DNA of 64,000 bases, from assembly GCA_008694505.1 (NCBI GenBank), contig VZDJ01000301.1, forward strand, positions 6,587,274-6,651,273, read 5' to 3'. The notes under the pieces were generated by a model. That model was given only the letters and a program-made list of their open reading frames with translations. It was not told the DNA's origin and ran no database searches. Of the stretch, positions 47,586-60,958 are shown piece by piece; position 1 is the stretch's first letter, and every line of letters begins with the position of its first letter. The DNA is from Cyanoderma ruficeps. Lineage: Eukaryota; Chordata; Aves; Passeriformes; Timaliidae. Made by a program: the position numbers and the translations under genes.

Positions 47586-50155
47586 ATTGGTGGGATAGAA
47601 CAGCCCTATTTGTTTGGTCCTTTTCTTTTCCTCATTGTTTTTTTACTAAATACATGATAAATGCACTAAATGAGGGGAAAACCTTGAGGATCTGAATACA
47701 CAAAAAAGACCTGGACACTTCTTCCACACTGGTCACGTAACAGCTTCGGTTTTGAGCACCTGACTTCCAAACTGCAAAATGTGACATTTTAAGAGGAGTT
47801 TTCTGGCAGCACACGTAGGGAAGTTGGGCACTCTGTGAGAGATTCACAGCACCTCACACTCTCAAGCAGCTCAGGGGGATGCTGAAAAAAGGAGAGTGCC
47901 ATAAATCCCAGCTCCCTGTGGGCTCAGGTGCCTCGCTCTGGGCTGCAGGAGTCAGGCAGGAACTCAGAGTTCCAAGAGGCTCCATGATTTAGGGAGCCAG
48001 CAGACAGCCTGAAACCCTGGCAGAACTCACTGCTGCACGCTGCCTCTGCTGCAGAGCAGAGCCCTCTTGTCAGGTTGGGTGAATGTTACAAGGCCAGTTT
48101 AATAACAAGTCAAACAGATTAGTTTAAATCACTCTTAATGCTGGTTCAGGCTAACCTGGCTGACTCTGGATTGACAGGGAGTGATGTCTGCTTTGGAGGC
48201 AGGAATCCCTTACAGTGAAGAGGTAAAAACACGAAAAGGCAGCGCTGTGGTTACTTCATAGATTGCTACAGCCAGTCGCAAAATAATCATCTGCTACTAC
48301 ATTTATGCATTGAAATCACTCCTTTCAATAAAGCGAGCGAGGGTCATCCCTATAAAAAACCCCAGCATAATGGAAGGAAGCAATATGACTCACTTCTCTT
48401 TCATACACTGTGGAGAAAAAGAGGTGAATCTTCCACAGTGCTCTCAGCACAAAAGGGTTCAAACTCTCATCTCTTCCCAATTTCTGCAGTGCTGCAGCCA
48501 CCTGCCCTCAGCCAGAAGCACTCTCTACACTCCACAGCCCCGGGAAAACCTCTGTAACTGGAACCAAAGCGGGGCAGCACAATCTGCAGCCCAGGAGTGA
48601 GAACACCTATTTAGGACGAGCGGGAAGAGGGGGCTGATCCCTCTCCTGGCAACTGCTCATAATTTTTACACGGAGTGTTTTGCCCAAAGGCACTTTGAAC
48701 TTGGATTAGTAACTGGGCCAAGATCTCTGCTGACCCAGGCTGCCTCTGTGACTGAAGCACAGACATACTGTGTCTGTTCAGCCCAAGGACCTGCAGGGGC
48801 TTTTAGCAGAATGACAGAGATGTAACTGGACTGGACAATGCCCTCTGTGCTGCATACCTAGGGCGCTTTAATGAGGAATGAAAGGTATGAATTTGATCTC
48901 CCCGAGGCTACAAAGAGCCCAGAGTTTCAGTCTTGCAAGGCTGGATGAGTGCTCTATCTACTGAAATATTGTATAAATTTCAGAAGTCCCAATTCGGCCG
49001 TTATACACCGCGCAGGCATCGCATCAGCCACGCTTTAGCTGAGGAGATGTAGACAAAACATCACTTCTCTGGAGGACCCCAAAGAGCCTTGGGTTTGAGA
49101 TGGATCTGTGCCATGGAAAAAGCAGCACTTCAGCAGCACAGGGGCTGCACTGCAAAAATAGATCGGAGTCTGTTCGTGCTGGGCAAGGGATTTTAAAGTC
49201 CACTCATATGCACTCGGAGTCCTGCATTTCATACAGTCAATACCCAATATTTCACAACAAACAGCTCTCATCGTGATGTTTTAATGCTCCCCGTCTTCCC
49301 AGGGAAGTTGTAACTTACTGGAAGTATTTGTAAGTAGATGTCAGTGTCTGCTTAAAATAGGGAAAACCTTCCCACAAGTCTAGCGACTGAAAAAGCCCCT
49401 CTGAGTCGCTTCCTGAGTGACTCCCACAAGTGTTTGCAGTGTCCTGGCTTTAGGATGAAAGTACATCTAAATTAAAATTTACCCGAGAATTGGTCAATAG
49501 GTTTGGGGTATGGCTACACAGTGTCAGGACATGCTAGGTGAACAATTAAAAATTCTCAAAGAGCTTGCCTTGGTATAAGAAAGGAAAAAAATAGCAGGTA
49601 TTTTCCTCTCCTAGCCAGAGGGCACTGACAGTGGAGGATGAGCGCACTGCAGTGCCAATGGACACTTGGAAATCTGTTAGGAATGTGTTTGGAAATGTGA
49701 AATGCAGACCTGGACAAAAGATATATAGTCTTCCACCCTGTAGACAGAGAAATGCATCTCACAGTGGCTTCTCAGCCAGATTGCTATTTTTTCCTACTGT
49801 GCATTCGGGACAAAAATCTCATTCTAAAAGTCATTTTGGAATGTATTAGTCAGCAAGAGACCTGGTACTTATGCCAAAAGAGCCAAGATCCCTCCACTGG
49901 AGATACAAGCAACAAATCTGTTAAATGTCCCTGACATGCAGTCCCTTGGTTTCATATAAAACCTCAGCTTATATTAATTCTGGGACTTCCTAAAACTGAA
50001 TAACATGACAGGGGTTTCTCCGGAGACTTCAAGACACAGCAAATGACCCTTGCTACAGATAAGCAATTCTTTCTTCTACATGAACAAGTACCAGAAGGCT
50101 AATTAATCCTTAAGCATAATCATAACTTACCCAACCAAAAAAAAAAAAAACAAGG
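47586..50155. other. Unique non-coding DNA with one MIR-like relic, no gene seen
   Basis: The 47850-48080 and 48430-48620 parts are richer in G+C with short chance frames. The 48850-48965 part is listed separately as a possible SINE relic. Nothing is supportable as a gene. Confidence 0.5.
48850..48965 (-). repeat. Possible MIR/CORE-SINE relic
   Basis: TTTAATGAGGAATGAAAGG, CTCCCCGAGGCTACAAAGAG, CCCAGAGTTTCAGTC and GAGTGCTCTATCTACTGAAA follow, loosely and in order, the reverse complement of MIR. The recalled order is the GATGAGG block, CTTGCCCAAGGTCACACAG, AACCCAGGTCTGTCTG, GTGCTCTTAACCACT. Divergence is high, so confidence is modest. Confidence 0.42.
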
Positions 50156-50420
50156 TCAAACAATGAGTTTGTAAATCACTGAGAATTGTACATGATTATG
50201 CAATAGGCTGTCATTGCCTTGAGGCTTTACATTTCTGATTGCACAGGCATAGGTGAGGTGTCCTACAAAACATTGCAGCCTGTGCCAACCAAAGGAGATA
50301 TATTCCCAAATCTGCAAATTGCAAACCCAAAGGGTTTTCACTTGTTAATTACTGACATTCAGCCATTGAAATTTAGTGATATTACATCTATTACTGGCAC
50401 AGGAAAGGGAAGAAGATATA
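50156..50420. promoter_or_regulatory. Candidate conserved non-coding element, weak
   Basis: Non-repetitive, moderately AT-rich sequence with motifs such as CATGATTATGCAATAGG, TTGTTAATTACTGAC and GATTGCACAGGCATAG. No coding frame of note. Identification rests on composition only. Confidence 0.18.
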
Positions 50421-53109
50421 AAGGAGGAAGGAGGAAAAATAGCAATACTTTGTGATTCAAAATGAAACGTCATCACCACCACCAACTGCTCTCTGAATCT
50501 GAATTGCTAAAACCATAAGATTATCAACAAGACTTGATGCAGGTAGAACAATGAAACCTAATTATTTCTCACAAAGCAGGCTATTCCATTTCAAATAGAG
50601 GAAATCTAAGAGCAATAAAGCCCATGCCATTAACAATTTGTCTGCACACATGATTAGACTCACAGAGACAAAGAAGCCTCTGAATTTAATGATGAATCCC
50701 ATATTTCTGGCTGGGCTCAATGTTCTCCACTAATTTTGTTGAAAGACCTTGTGGTAGTTAGAGGTATTTAGATGATAAAATATGGCACTGTCTCCATAGA
50801 TTTACTATAAACACTTGGCACTTATTATTGTGTGTTAAGCTACGCTGTGAATTAATATTGGCATTTAGGGTTATTTCTTTTGTTTAAATGTTAAAAAAGT
50901 AATTCTGGAGAGCTAGAGGACAGTGCTTGATGACTGTTTGCTATTTAGTAACCCCAAAATATGACCTGCATACAGATGCTGCCCCCAGATAGAATTCAAC
51001 AGAACAAGTTACCGAAGAAACTTGGGCAAAGAAAATCAAGTGGTTCAGGACAACGAACTGAGAATGGGCTCTTAGCAATACCAGAAACAAGTATAAATAC
51101 ACTTGATGTAAAAGATGATCATAAAACAGAAAAAAAAACCCATTACATATTTAAACACGTTACATTCTAATGGCAGCAAAAATGTTAAATATTTCCTTTA
51201 TACAGAGCTCTTGGAACTGGCCACAGAAACATTATTTACTGAACCTGCTATGAACAAATATCTTGTGTTCTACCATTTGGCTTGCAATAGTTGTTTCTTC
51301 CTTTCATTCTTGGAAGATACAAAGCAAGTTCTTTCTCTTGAAACAAAGCAAAAAACCTCCATAGCCTAATTACAAATCCAATGACTAGAGGAGTAGGAAA
51401 GAAAAGAATTATTCTGTGGAAAAAATATTTTCAATATCTAATTTACAATGATGACAATGTTTCTCAGATGCACTCTGCCTTGAGAGTTTTTTATCAAATC
51501 AGTCATATACATTCTACTGATTCTTCTGCAGTTGCTAATATAGATTTGTTTCCTGGCAAACAAAGCATATTCCTGTGCTCAGTGTCTGGTATTTTAAATC
51601 TCTTGAGAAGTGCAAACACCCACTCGGAGCAATGTTCTTCACTCTGTGGACGTTTACACTGCACACACACACACGCCCATGTAGTCACAGCCCAAAACCC
51701 TCTCTTTTTGTCTTCCCTGCTGAGGATGTTCAGAAACCTCTCTGTCATTTGTGGATGGCTGGAGCTGGTTCCTAATTCGCAAGAGCTGACAATTCCGCTC
51801 GCCACCAGCAGCTCATTCCCAGGATGCCACGTGGGAGGGAAAACATGCCCAGCGCTGTTAAAATGGCACATACAGGGGCACGGGTATTTTTACCAACCTC
51901 ACAAAATTTGACACTCTTCAACTGCAAGTAAAACTGAAAGCACGAACAATTTAACAAAAATGAATCACCGTGTTTCAGGAATGCATCTGTCTCTGTACTG
52001 CCCATGCAAAATTGTTACGGAGACAAAAGGAACAGATCTTGATGATTCTGATTAGGAAAAAAAATAAAAATTCAATGGCTGGAAAGACTACAGGAGCTCC
52101 TTCTTACCACAGAATAAGGTATAAATTTAGTCATGTGTGAATTATGAATTGATTGACCATCAGTGACAGTAAAACACCGCTATAAAAAGCTGTGCTGTTC
52201 CATGAGGCACCTGCTACTCATGGAGTACCACAGCAAGAGGCTGTATCATCTCTTCTACAGCTCTCCCTTGCCTGCTTCTTGACCTCCAAGGATCCACCTT
52301 TGAAGACCTGTCTATAAATATAATAATTGTTGCCACCAGCATAATTTGCACGTGTTTCTATACTCACATACATAAACAATAGGATCTCTGTATTTTCAAG
52401 AACATCTTCTATTCAGCTGCTTTGCAGTTCATTCAAGGTTGCAATCTACTTCATATCTCCATTGAGACAAGCACTTAAGTTTGTACTGTTTCTCAGAAAG
52501 GCAATTAAAACCGAAATATTACAGCACCATATGCAATAGTGTATTTCAATCTGTTGGTTTTACTGAATTTCGCATGAAAGAAACAGTCTAAGGAATACTG
52601 TAAAAAATACCAAAGCACTGAATTAATGGGTAATAATGGGTACCTGGATCGATGCTGATAGAGCCTCCCAAACAGGATCCCTGTCATCAAACCCAGCAGT
52701 TCCACCAAGACTGGCGGGTCAAATCCCAGTGTAAACCCAGCCCTACTAGGAACAGTTTCCTGGCAATACACAGAGGAAAATCAAGGCAGGAATGATTACA
52801 GTATTCCAATCTGATTTTCAAGGGAGGAATTCTGTGGGTTCACTTATGGCCATTGCTGATTTCTACCAATGCAGGGCAGAAATCTCGAGCATTAATTAAA
52901 CTCCAAATCACAAAGCTTGATCTGCTGCTGCCTAAATGTTTTCCTGACATTTCCTTCTGAACAGGTGTCAGCATCAAGCTCAAATGATGCTCCCTGGGTG
53001 TTTGAAACATTTATATTATTCCAGGGACTAATTTCAGCATACCATGGGAAAATGCCTGAAATAAAGTGTAAAGGATCTTCACCCCTCTCTTTTCCCATTC
53101 CCAGCAGTC
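50421..53109. other. Unique non-coding DNA, no gene supported
   Basis: The longest frame of the window (176 codons, 51381-51911 plus) lies here. Its translation has no recognisable domain, and antisense frames overlap it (51503-51871 minus, 122 codons). It crosses a CA-dinucleotide run (51661-51674), which argues against real coding. The minus-strand frame 52505-52771 encodes a hydrophobic peptide with no family I recognise. Confidence 0.5.
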
Positions 53110-53740
53110 CTGACCGATTGCCAGTGGGTGCTCGGGTCCACAGAGGCTGCTCTGCTTCCACATCTGTCATCCAAAGAGTATCAGGGAGAGCAGAGGCTCC
53201 ACGTGAACACCCAGCTCTGCTGCAGGAGCCTTTGACTCACAGAGCTGGGTGCAGACTGCTGCCAGATTGCCGTGTGAGCTGCTTGGGGTTCTTTCAAACA
53301 TTTGCATGACAAGAGGAGACAGACAAACGGATCCTCCTCGTCCCGATGCTGTGAATCATTACTCACTGCCGGCAGCGCATCCACTCAGCTCGCATTCTTA
53401 AAGGCACATTAAGCAGAATTTATGTTTTGTTACTGTACGGCCCAAATGGCAATCCTGGTTTATTGGCAATAACTCATCACCTGCGTCTCACTTGCAAAGC
53501 GCCTCACAAAAGGAGCTGACGCGAGGTGATTTAAAATTGACAGACGACAAAGACCAATCAAGTAAATTTTCCTCATTGTTGAAGCTGGAAGACATAAATG
53601 ACAAACAATCCTAATTCATTTACTAGATTTCTTCCTATTCCCTGTTGGAGGTATTTAAATACTTTCCCACGTTAACCATGTCTTTTATCGGTGCATTTAA
53701 TAGTCAGAAATTCTTTGTCACTATTTATAGTAAAATCACT
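53110..53740. promoter_or_regulatory. Candidate regulatory region: CpG-enriched flank plus AT-rich enhancer-like core
   Basis: About 15 CpGs are scattered over 53110-53550, against very few elsewhere. The segment then passes into AT-rich DNA (53520-53740) with SOX-like ACAAAG and ACAAACAAT, a CCAAT box (GACCAATCAAG), CCTAATTCATTTAC and TTTATCGGTGC motifs. No frame, repeat or transposon accounts for it. The combination of CpG retention and clustered cores suggests a conserved enhancer. This is inference from composition. Confidence 0.27.
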
Positions 53741-53794
53741 TTCAACACAATCCTTCCATTAATATGTGGAAGGATTATCCTCACATGTGTTGAA
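53741..53794. repeat. Nested inverted repeat able to form a 54-nt hairpin
   Basis: The outer arms TTCAACACA (53741-53749) and TGTGTTGAA (53786-53794) pair perfectly. The inner arms AATCCTTCCA (53749-53758) and TGGAAGGATT (53767-53776) also pair perfectly around an 8-base loop, with a 9-base one-sided bulge (53777-53785) between stems. About 18 pairs form in all. It is shorter than a typical microRNA precursor, and the bulge is large. It could be a structured RNA, a miniature transposon relic or chance. Confidence 0.9.
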
Positions 53795-56700
53795 CAATTT
53801 GCTTTGTGACACAAGCATGTGATTGCTTGATTACACTGTGAATTAAAACTTGGGTACAAAATTCACCCATTTCTCTTCATAAATGTTATCCAGCGGCACA
53901 CAGGTTGAAGACTTGAATATATAAATTTTCCAATAAGAGTCTAAATCATAGAGTCATTACCAGCTACAATTACCTAATGGATGTGGCTCACTCACATGTG
54001 CACCCTTTAGAGCAAGGAACCTGAAGGGCCACAACCCAAAGAACTCACAATCACTGATTTACACCAAGTCGTGCATCAAAATACCTTAAATACAATCCAA
54101 AAGAAAATGTCATTACTCTCAGCCTTCTCAGCACCTTCCATTGCCCCTGGTGTCCAAATTGTTTTCAGACAGTTCAGCACATCTCTAGTGTATAATTTGT
54201 TTTATTCAGTGGAATTTCCTGTCATGTCTTGTCACGTCAGTCCCAGAATGGCTCACTGCCTTTAAGAGATACAGAAGAGTCTACGGTGAGGGGAAAATGT
54301 CACAGAACACCACAGTCAGAGCTCACTCAATGCAGAGGGAAACATTTGTATGGAAAAACTATCCCTGAACTCCACAAAACTGCAAGCTTCGAGAGATGGA
54401 GAGATTATTTTGTATTGCAAAGAAAAATGAAATGTATGGCAAGAGCTCTTTACATCAAAATAGAAAGCAAAAGGCGTTTTACATATATCCTGTTTGGGAG
54501 AAATGGAGAAAAATACAGTGTAGGCTTCTCAGACTCATATTTAATGCAGAAATGAAAGTGCATGCAGAGGTTTTAGCTTTTGGCTCAGTATAACTGAGAA
54601 AGGTAAATTCCTGGTCAAAGAGTACTACTGTCATCTGCATTCCACCTTCCCCCCTTCTTCTGGGGTATCTCACATTTCAAGCTCAAAGCATGTTCAATTT
54701 GTTGAACAATTTAACAATCAACTAGTGAGATACTTTCCATTTCCTCAGAAATTATAGAATCATTTCCTAGGAAAGGAAAAAAATTGGGCTTCAGTCTGCA
54801 ACAGCAACACAGCCTAATAACTTGGTTTTTTCTAGGTTAGAAACAGCAGCTTTATACCACAGGATTGATTGGGTGAAGGTCTGTGGACAGAAAATCAAAT
54901 TGGATTATGATGTTTCCTTCTGATCTTTTACAGTATGAATTTGTGATTCAATCCTCAGCTTTAGTTGGCACATGGTGTTGGGTTGAAAACCATTTATATT
55001 TTTATTAACACCACTGGTCTGTGTCTTTCCTCCTTATTGGTAAAGCTCTGCTAGCAGCACTGGAATTTCAACAAGGAATGGTGATGCTCAGTTGTTCAGG
55101 GGTTACCTCGATCCTGAAGGAACCCTTTGGAAGAGCCTTGGCAATGCTGACTTAAATAAATTGATGCTGCTAATTCATTCTCAGCTCAGTAAGAGAGGAT
55201 TTAGTCAATAATTTAGGAATATGAAACCTGATAAAAACCTGACCTCAGACACAGGCAGCCAGTTTGTGATAAACCTTACAAGGAACTCGAGCTGTTATTT
55301 AAGGGACAGGAAAAGGCATTAGCCCCATGATACTCTGCATTCACCCAGCATGGGGAATAGGATACAATACTAGAAAAATGACAAGCTTGGGAGTTTACAG
55401 AGCAGATTGAAAGAATTTAAATATTTGGACAAAGAAAGAGTCTGCTGTGGGGTTCCCCTCTGTTCTGGGGAGAACTGGGGCCCATGGGACACAAAGGAAC
55501 CAGAAATAAGCTTACAGCAGACAAGGTGAGGCTGGGGTCAAGCTAATAAATAGACAGGGGGTTATGTCACTGTGAGAGACATTAAGTGCCCAGCAGAGGG
55601 AAGTGAGGCATGGTCAGACTCCAGAGAAAATGAAACAACCCAGATTTTATTTGGCAAGTCTGACCAAGGGAAAGAAGAGGAAGATTTGAGCTCAACCCAA
55701 GGTTGGAAACAGTATGATAAACATGCTAGAAAAGTGCTGACCTCAGTGCTGTGTCAGGCTCTTCCATTAGCTGAAATACAGCCCTGGCATTAAAGGAGTC
55801 CCAATTTTCCCAATTAGAAACCCAAGGCTGTAAAAAACGCTTGCTAAGAAAATGTAGGGAAAATTCATGATGTGGCGAAGAATAACAATTTCAGTCTCAT
55901 CAAAAGCCTGAGTTATTTTATAAAAAACGTTCACAAATGTTCTGGCAAAGCAGGAGGTACAACACCCTGGGATTCTCATCCAGAATTCAGTTTCAAAACA
56001 GTGGCACAGCTGGGTTAGGGTTTTATCAGGCTCCATCTTACAAGGCACCAGTTAACCTCCTGTGGGCATACACAGCTCCAAACAAAACGCACACCGAATC
56101 ACCCGGAACATGACAAGATCATTTGGCACTTTTCATAAGCCATCAGAGGAGGAGGAGGGAGGAAAAAAAAGAACCAACAAAATAAAGCTCCGTGCCTCCA
56201 CTCCAGGCATCTGAACACGGCTGCTCTTGGACACTGTCCCAAAGAAGGGCATATGCCGAGGGAGCTCCAAGCTCTGGAGTGAGATCCAGCTGGGCAGAAT
56301 TACCCCAGATTTACATTTCTTTAATTCCTGCTCTAAAGCAAGGTGATGTACCATTCCCACTGGGCACCACAAGCAGTGAGGGAGTGGGACAGAAGTCAGG
56401 ATCCATTTGCTTTAAAGAACAGGCACATTTTCTTGGTGGCATCCCCAGGTTAAAAAGCATCTTGTTCGAGGTTGCTTTTAAACTCAGGCAGCACCACCGA
56501 CAAGTGCAAACTTCCCCTGCTGGGACAGCTTGCTCATTCCATTTTGCTGGGATAATTAGCTTTGAGCTACTCTAATTGTAAAATTTAAAAAAAAAAAAAT
56601 TAAAAATCATATTCTCTGCTTCATTTTCATACAGTTTCAGTAACACATGCCTGTCAGGTTCACCAGGCCTGGGATTATGCTGTGTTTGCACATCAAAAAA

Positions 56701-56819
56701 ATATTGAGTGATTGTGTCAACACAGTTTACTAATTCAGCCATTTCTGTCCCCATATCTCTACAGAGCTCTTTTGGCTGCCTGCTGTAATTAGTGGCTGTC
56801 AAATGTATCACACTTTGTC
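53795..56819. other. Unique non-coding DNA, no gene seen
   Basis: Frames of up to 127 codons (56192-56575 plus) are unrecognised and overlapped by antisense frames. The 55440-55570 part is G-rich on the plus strand and might be old repeat material I do not recognise. A-rich low-complexity sequence lies at 56581-56608. Confidence 0.5.
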
Positions 56820-57112
56820 TGTATCTAGTGTCACATTAACAGCAACTTATTTTAATTGATTCTTGATCAAAAAGATCGCTGGAGATCCCACACATCATCT
56901 TTTGTTATGTGCACGCTGTATACTGCTGGACAACCCTGCTGGGATAGAAAGATGACCTTTTGGATGATTGAATAATGATGGCTGACACATTTGTTAAATC
57001 TGCTGGCACTGAACTGCATGATATACTATTCAAATGGCAACACAATTTGCTGCGTGACATTAATTCTCCATCATTGCACATCATTCTATAGATTCTTGGC
57101 ATTTCATCCCAA
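56820..57112. promoter_or_regulatory. Candidate conserved non-coding element (enhancer-like), unproven
   Basis: Non-repetitive AT-rich DNA with dense homeodomain, bHLH and POU-like words: TTAATTGATT, GATTGAATAATGATGG, TTCAAATGGCAACAC, TGCGTGACATTAATTCTCC and CATCATTGCAC. An E-box-like CAAATG is included. No frame above 65 codons and no transposon motif. Together with the segment at 47321-47585, its texture is the most enhancer-like among the AT-rich parts. Conservation has not been tested. Confidence 0.28.
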
Positions 57113-60100
57113 ATTTACCTTCAAAATATTAAAAAAAAATCTATCTATAAAAGAGTAGGGTGCTCAACCTAATGAGGAAATACTGCCTTCACAACATTGT
57201 TTATATATTGCTTCATTATTCATTTTTTACAGGCACCTTATTAAAATTGGAAAATAGAGGCAGGAAGACTATAAAAAAAAGCTCCATAACCATAGTTCAC
57301 ATTTCATTTTTCTGTGCCAATTCCTTTAAAGCACTGAAACACTAGAGAATACTGTTTGTCAAAACGGACTGCAACAAATCATTTTTACATTTGAAATTTC
57401 ATCTCCCCTCTTTGCTTAAGGAATGAAATGCCCAAAAATTTAGTGGGAAATAAGAAGACCTATTACTCAGAGTTATGGCTTGCTGAGGTCTACTCTTCAT
57501 TGCATCCCATCTGACCAACAGGACAGCTGCAGGAAATTGCATTAAGAAAATGAAGGATTGCAGTATAATATGGGCATCTGAAGAGCATGTTCCTTGCACA
57601 TAGGTCTATAGAGCCTTGCATCTACAGAGAGCTAATGGTCTGTGAGTAAATTAGTGCCATGAACATCTTTTACATCATATTACTCCAGGGAGACCTTAGA
57701 CCTACTAACTTCAGCACAGGAAAGATATATTAAATGTGTTCTGACCACTGACTGTCAGGTCTGTACTTGTCAAAACTGCCTCACACACCAAGAAATTATA
57801 GATGATGTTTTGATCCTGATGATGCTCAAGCAGAAATTGCCTTTCCTCGCTCTTCTCTTCTTTGAGAAATGCAACTCATACCAAGAGCATCCACCGTCAT
57901 CACTGAGGGAAGGAAAAGTAGGTTTTTGCCTTTTGTGTGTTACTAATTATTCAACTTTTTTTCCATGTTGGGTAAAAACCCTTTTCCATCAGCGTTTTGA
58001 CTGCCACACACCAAGTACTTTATCCCATGTTTAATAAGACGATGCACTATTTTTTTTTCGTGTGTGATAACTCATGAAGGATTACTGAGATTTTTCCATT
58101 GAATTTTCTGGTAAAATAATTTCATAGTACATGTATTATGGCTCCTGTTTCTCAGCTATTGGGAAAGTAAATGGCATTACTGGGAGAACAAAAGATAAAG
58201 AAGCTGCAGGGAGTGAAGAAAGTGAGAGAAACGGGCAGCACATCATCAGGAGAGAAAAAATCCTGTCAGGTTTCTTTTATTTTTGAGGAAGCAATGGCAA
58301 GAAATGCAAAGGCATGCAGGAAAAGCTAAACACATTTAAATGTGATTTTATAAGGCTGAGCACTACCTCTGCTGAAAGTGAAGCATTCCATAATGAAATA
58401 TATGCCTTAACTTCTCTACATCACGTTGAGGGAACAGAGGAAAGAACCCACCAAACCCTCCATTTACAGTGGTAAAATTAAAACTCAATTCCTTATGGAA
58501 ACTGTAGGTTCAAGTTTCATCTGGCCCTGCAGCTCCCAGCCAGGAGGGTCACAGCAGTGGCTGGGGGGTGATGACAGAAACTGCAGAACACCAGGGACAT
58601 GTTAGACCACACTGGAACATCCCCTTGCGCAAAGGCTCCTGCTCCCTCTGGTGCAGAGAGCCAAGGGCATTGCAGGGTGGGAATTTCTGGGTACTTCTTC
58701 GGGTCACCAGAGCTTTGGATCACCAGAATTTCCCCCCTACTAAATAAGTTCAGAAAGGAGCACTGCTGCCTTGATGTGTCCCAGCTCAACACTCAAATTC
58801 AGGGCCTGTACCCTGGGATTATTCACTGTCTCTCCACCGAAGCTGCCCGTGAAATCATTAAATAACAACAATTTCAGCTGTAGAGCATAAACAAAAGAGC
58901 ACAGGACAAAGATGACCTTCCACTTACTCACAGGCCATCAGAAATCTGGGTAAGTAAATCAGAGAAATTCACCTTGTGAACTCAGATGCCAAATCTTCCT
59001 AACCCAAGCACAATTTTTCTCTTCACAAAACCACCCATCCTGCTAGAAATATGGATGAAAGGTTGGGAATCAAAAGTTCTTTACAACAGTACCAAGATAA
59101 CAGCCCTAAAGTTCATCACTGGTTTGAGGAAATAGCTTGTTTCATAGAAAAATAGTGGAAAGGCATCAATTAATATTCATCAAGACATCAATCTTCTTCT
59201 TCTCTTTTTAAAGCTGGAACACCAACCACAAAGTCTCTGTGTTACCTTGCCAAAAGCAAAAAAATTTTGTCTTTTCATCTATTTCCTCTCATATAAAATG
59301 CTACTCAGTACACAAAACACTTTCTCTGAACTCTGTCATCTTTAAAAATGAAAAATGTATGTGACTTTGTATAACTTTATCTGGTGACAGCTTGGTTCAT
59401 ACCATTGATCAGATTTGGCAGGAAAAAAAAAACACAGAACCTGAACTAAAATAGTTACACCAACATGATGATTATATAATTATATATTTATCCAAAATGG
59501 TTAAATATTTCCTTAATGGGATATTACAGTTTGTTAATAGATCATTTTCATGTCAGTAACATTTAACAAATGCCATCCTTCAGGTGTGCCAGTGCAGCAG
59601 GCTGTCCAAGTGAACAACAAGGCAGAGAAATGCATATGTGATTACTTAATTTTACCAAACTGGGCAGAATTAACCAGGCAGAGAGGAAACTCTATGCTTA
59701 AATTCAAATAATGTAAAGCTTCAGCTACCTGAGCACATTCGAAGACTTTTGCTAAATAGAAATAGGAAAAAATCCAACCAAAAATAAAAAACATAGATGA
59801 CTTTTCCTCTTCACACTTTCTTAGATTCTTTCAGCCACTAAGACCATTCTCAATAAGTAGTTTAAAAGCATTGGCTGTGGGAGCAAAGCAATTCTGCAGC
59901 TTTTCTTACTTAATATTCTCTTAGAAAGCATTAAGAAGAGGTAGTTGAAATCCTTGCCAAGAAACATGCTGCAAAAGAAAATTTTCCTCAACTTTTTCAG
60001 AGCCTCATCCAAAGCCAAAGCAGAGGAAGGCAGGTGAGGATGGAAGTGATAAATCAAGATAAATCAAAGTTTCTCCTTTCCCCCAGCCACGCTTCCCTGC

Positions 60101-60958
60101 CAGTGCCATTGGGTGCAGTGATCACTGACAGCACAGGAGCCACAGAAGGATTTAACAGGGTGCTTCCAAAAAAGCAAAGAACACTAAGCAATCCATTTCC
60201 CCACCACACAGCTCCACACACTCTGCTTTTGGGATGCTGCTTCAGCTATTACAGTGCCACTGAATTTAAATTTTTTTTTCAATTATAGAATGAAAAAAGG
60301 AGCATGCGTCCAACTTCCTTCTCTGTGAGGAAACATGACACAGCAGAGTCTCATATTAAATTCTTTATGTTCATGCTAAGGTCTTCTGACATTTTAAATA
60401 TGAGCCACAATGATTAACATCTCTCCTTAAAGCCAGGAGCTAAAATCCGCCAGCCTGCCACACACACTGACACCTTTAAACGCTCACACACTTCAGCAGT
60501 TACTAATTTTCCAATCCAGTACCTGGATGTGACATTTTGACAAGTTTGCAAAGGATTTGCTAAACTACTTATTACTCCAACATATAAAAAGTATGCTTTT
60601 CTGCAATACCTTTCAGAAAGAACTTCTGAATACGTTTTATATGTGATTTTTCTAAAGTAGCTTTCCCATTGCTGTGCTTTCATGTGCCAAAGGAGCCTAA
60701 TGGCTCTCACAGCAGCCAGGTGACTTACAACACCTAATTACTGCAGCATTATTTTTGGTGAAAGCAAGCTATTTTCTGTCTGAGTTCTCTTAAGCAGTGC
60801 AGTCATTAGGCAAATGGATGGATCAAGAATTTGAGAAGACGTTTGTGGTGACTTTAAGTAGATACCACCGGAGCTGCCCAATGCTTCATGCAAGACAGGG
60901 ATATGGCCTGCAGCTGCTTTGTATTTGGTAGATGGCTCTGTTATAAATACCACCATTA
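57113..60958. other. Unique AT-rich non-coding DNA, no gene seen
   Basis: No supported gene. The 58510-58800 part is richer in G+C with overlapping frames on both strands (88 to 91 codons) and no recognisable product. The 59440-59520 part is strongly AT-rich. The rest is featureless to the eye. Confidence 0.55.

Noticed and set aside
51381..51911. Longest open frame, 176 codons on the plus strand
   Set aside because: No recognisable domain, antisense frames overlap it, it crosses a CA microsatellite, and length alone is not significant in 64 kb.
52505..52771. Minus-strand 88-codon hydrophobic frame
   Set aside because: Hydrophobicity is expected from AT-rich, T-rich codons. No conserved family or splice sites were identified.
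54740..54790. TATAGAATCATTTCC resembling a CR1 3' terminus in reverse
   Set aside because: The GGTTGGAAAGGACC block expected next is absent.
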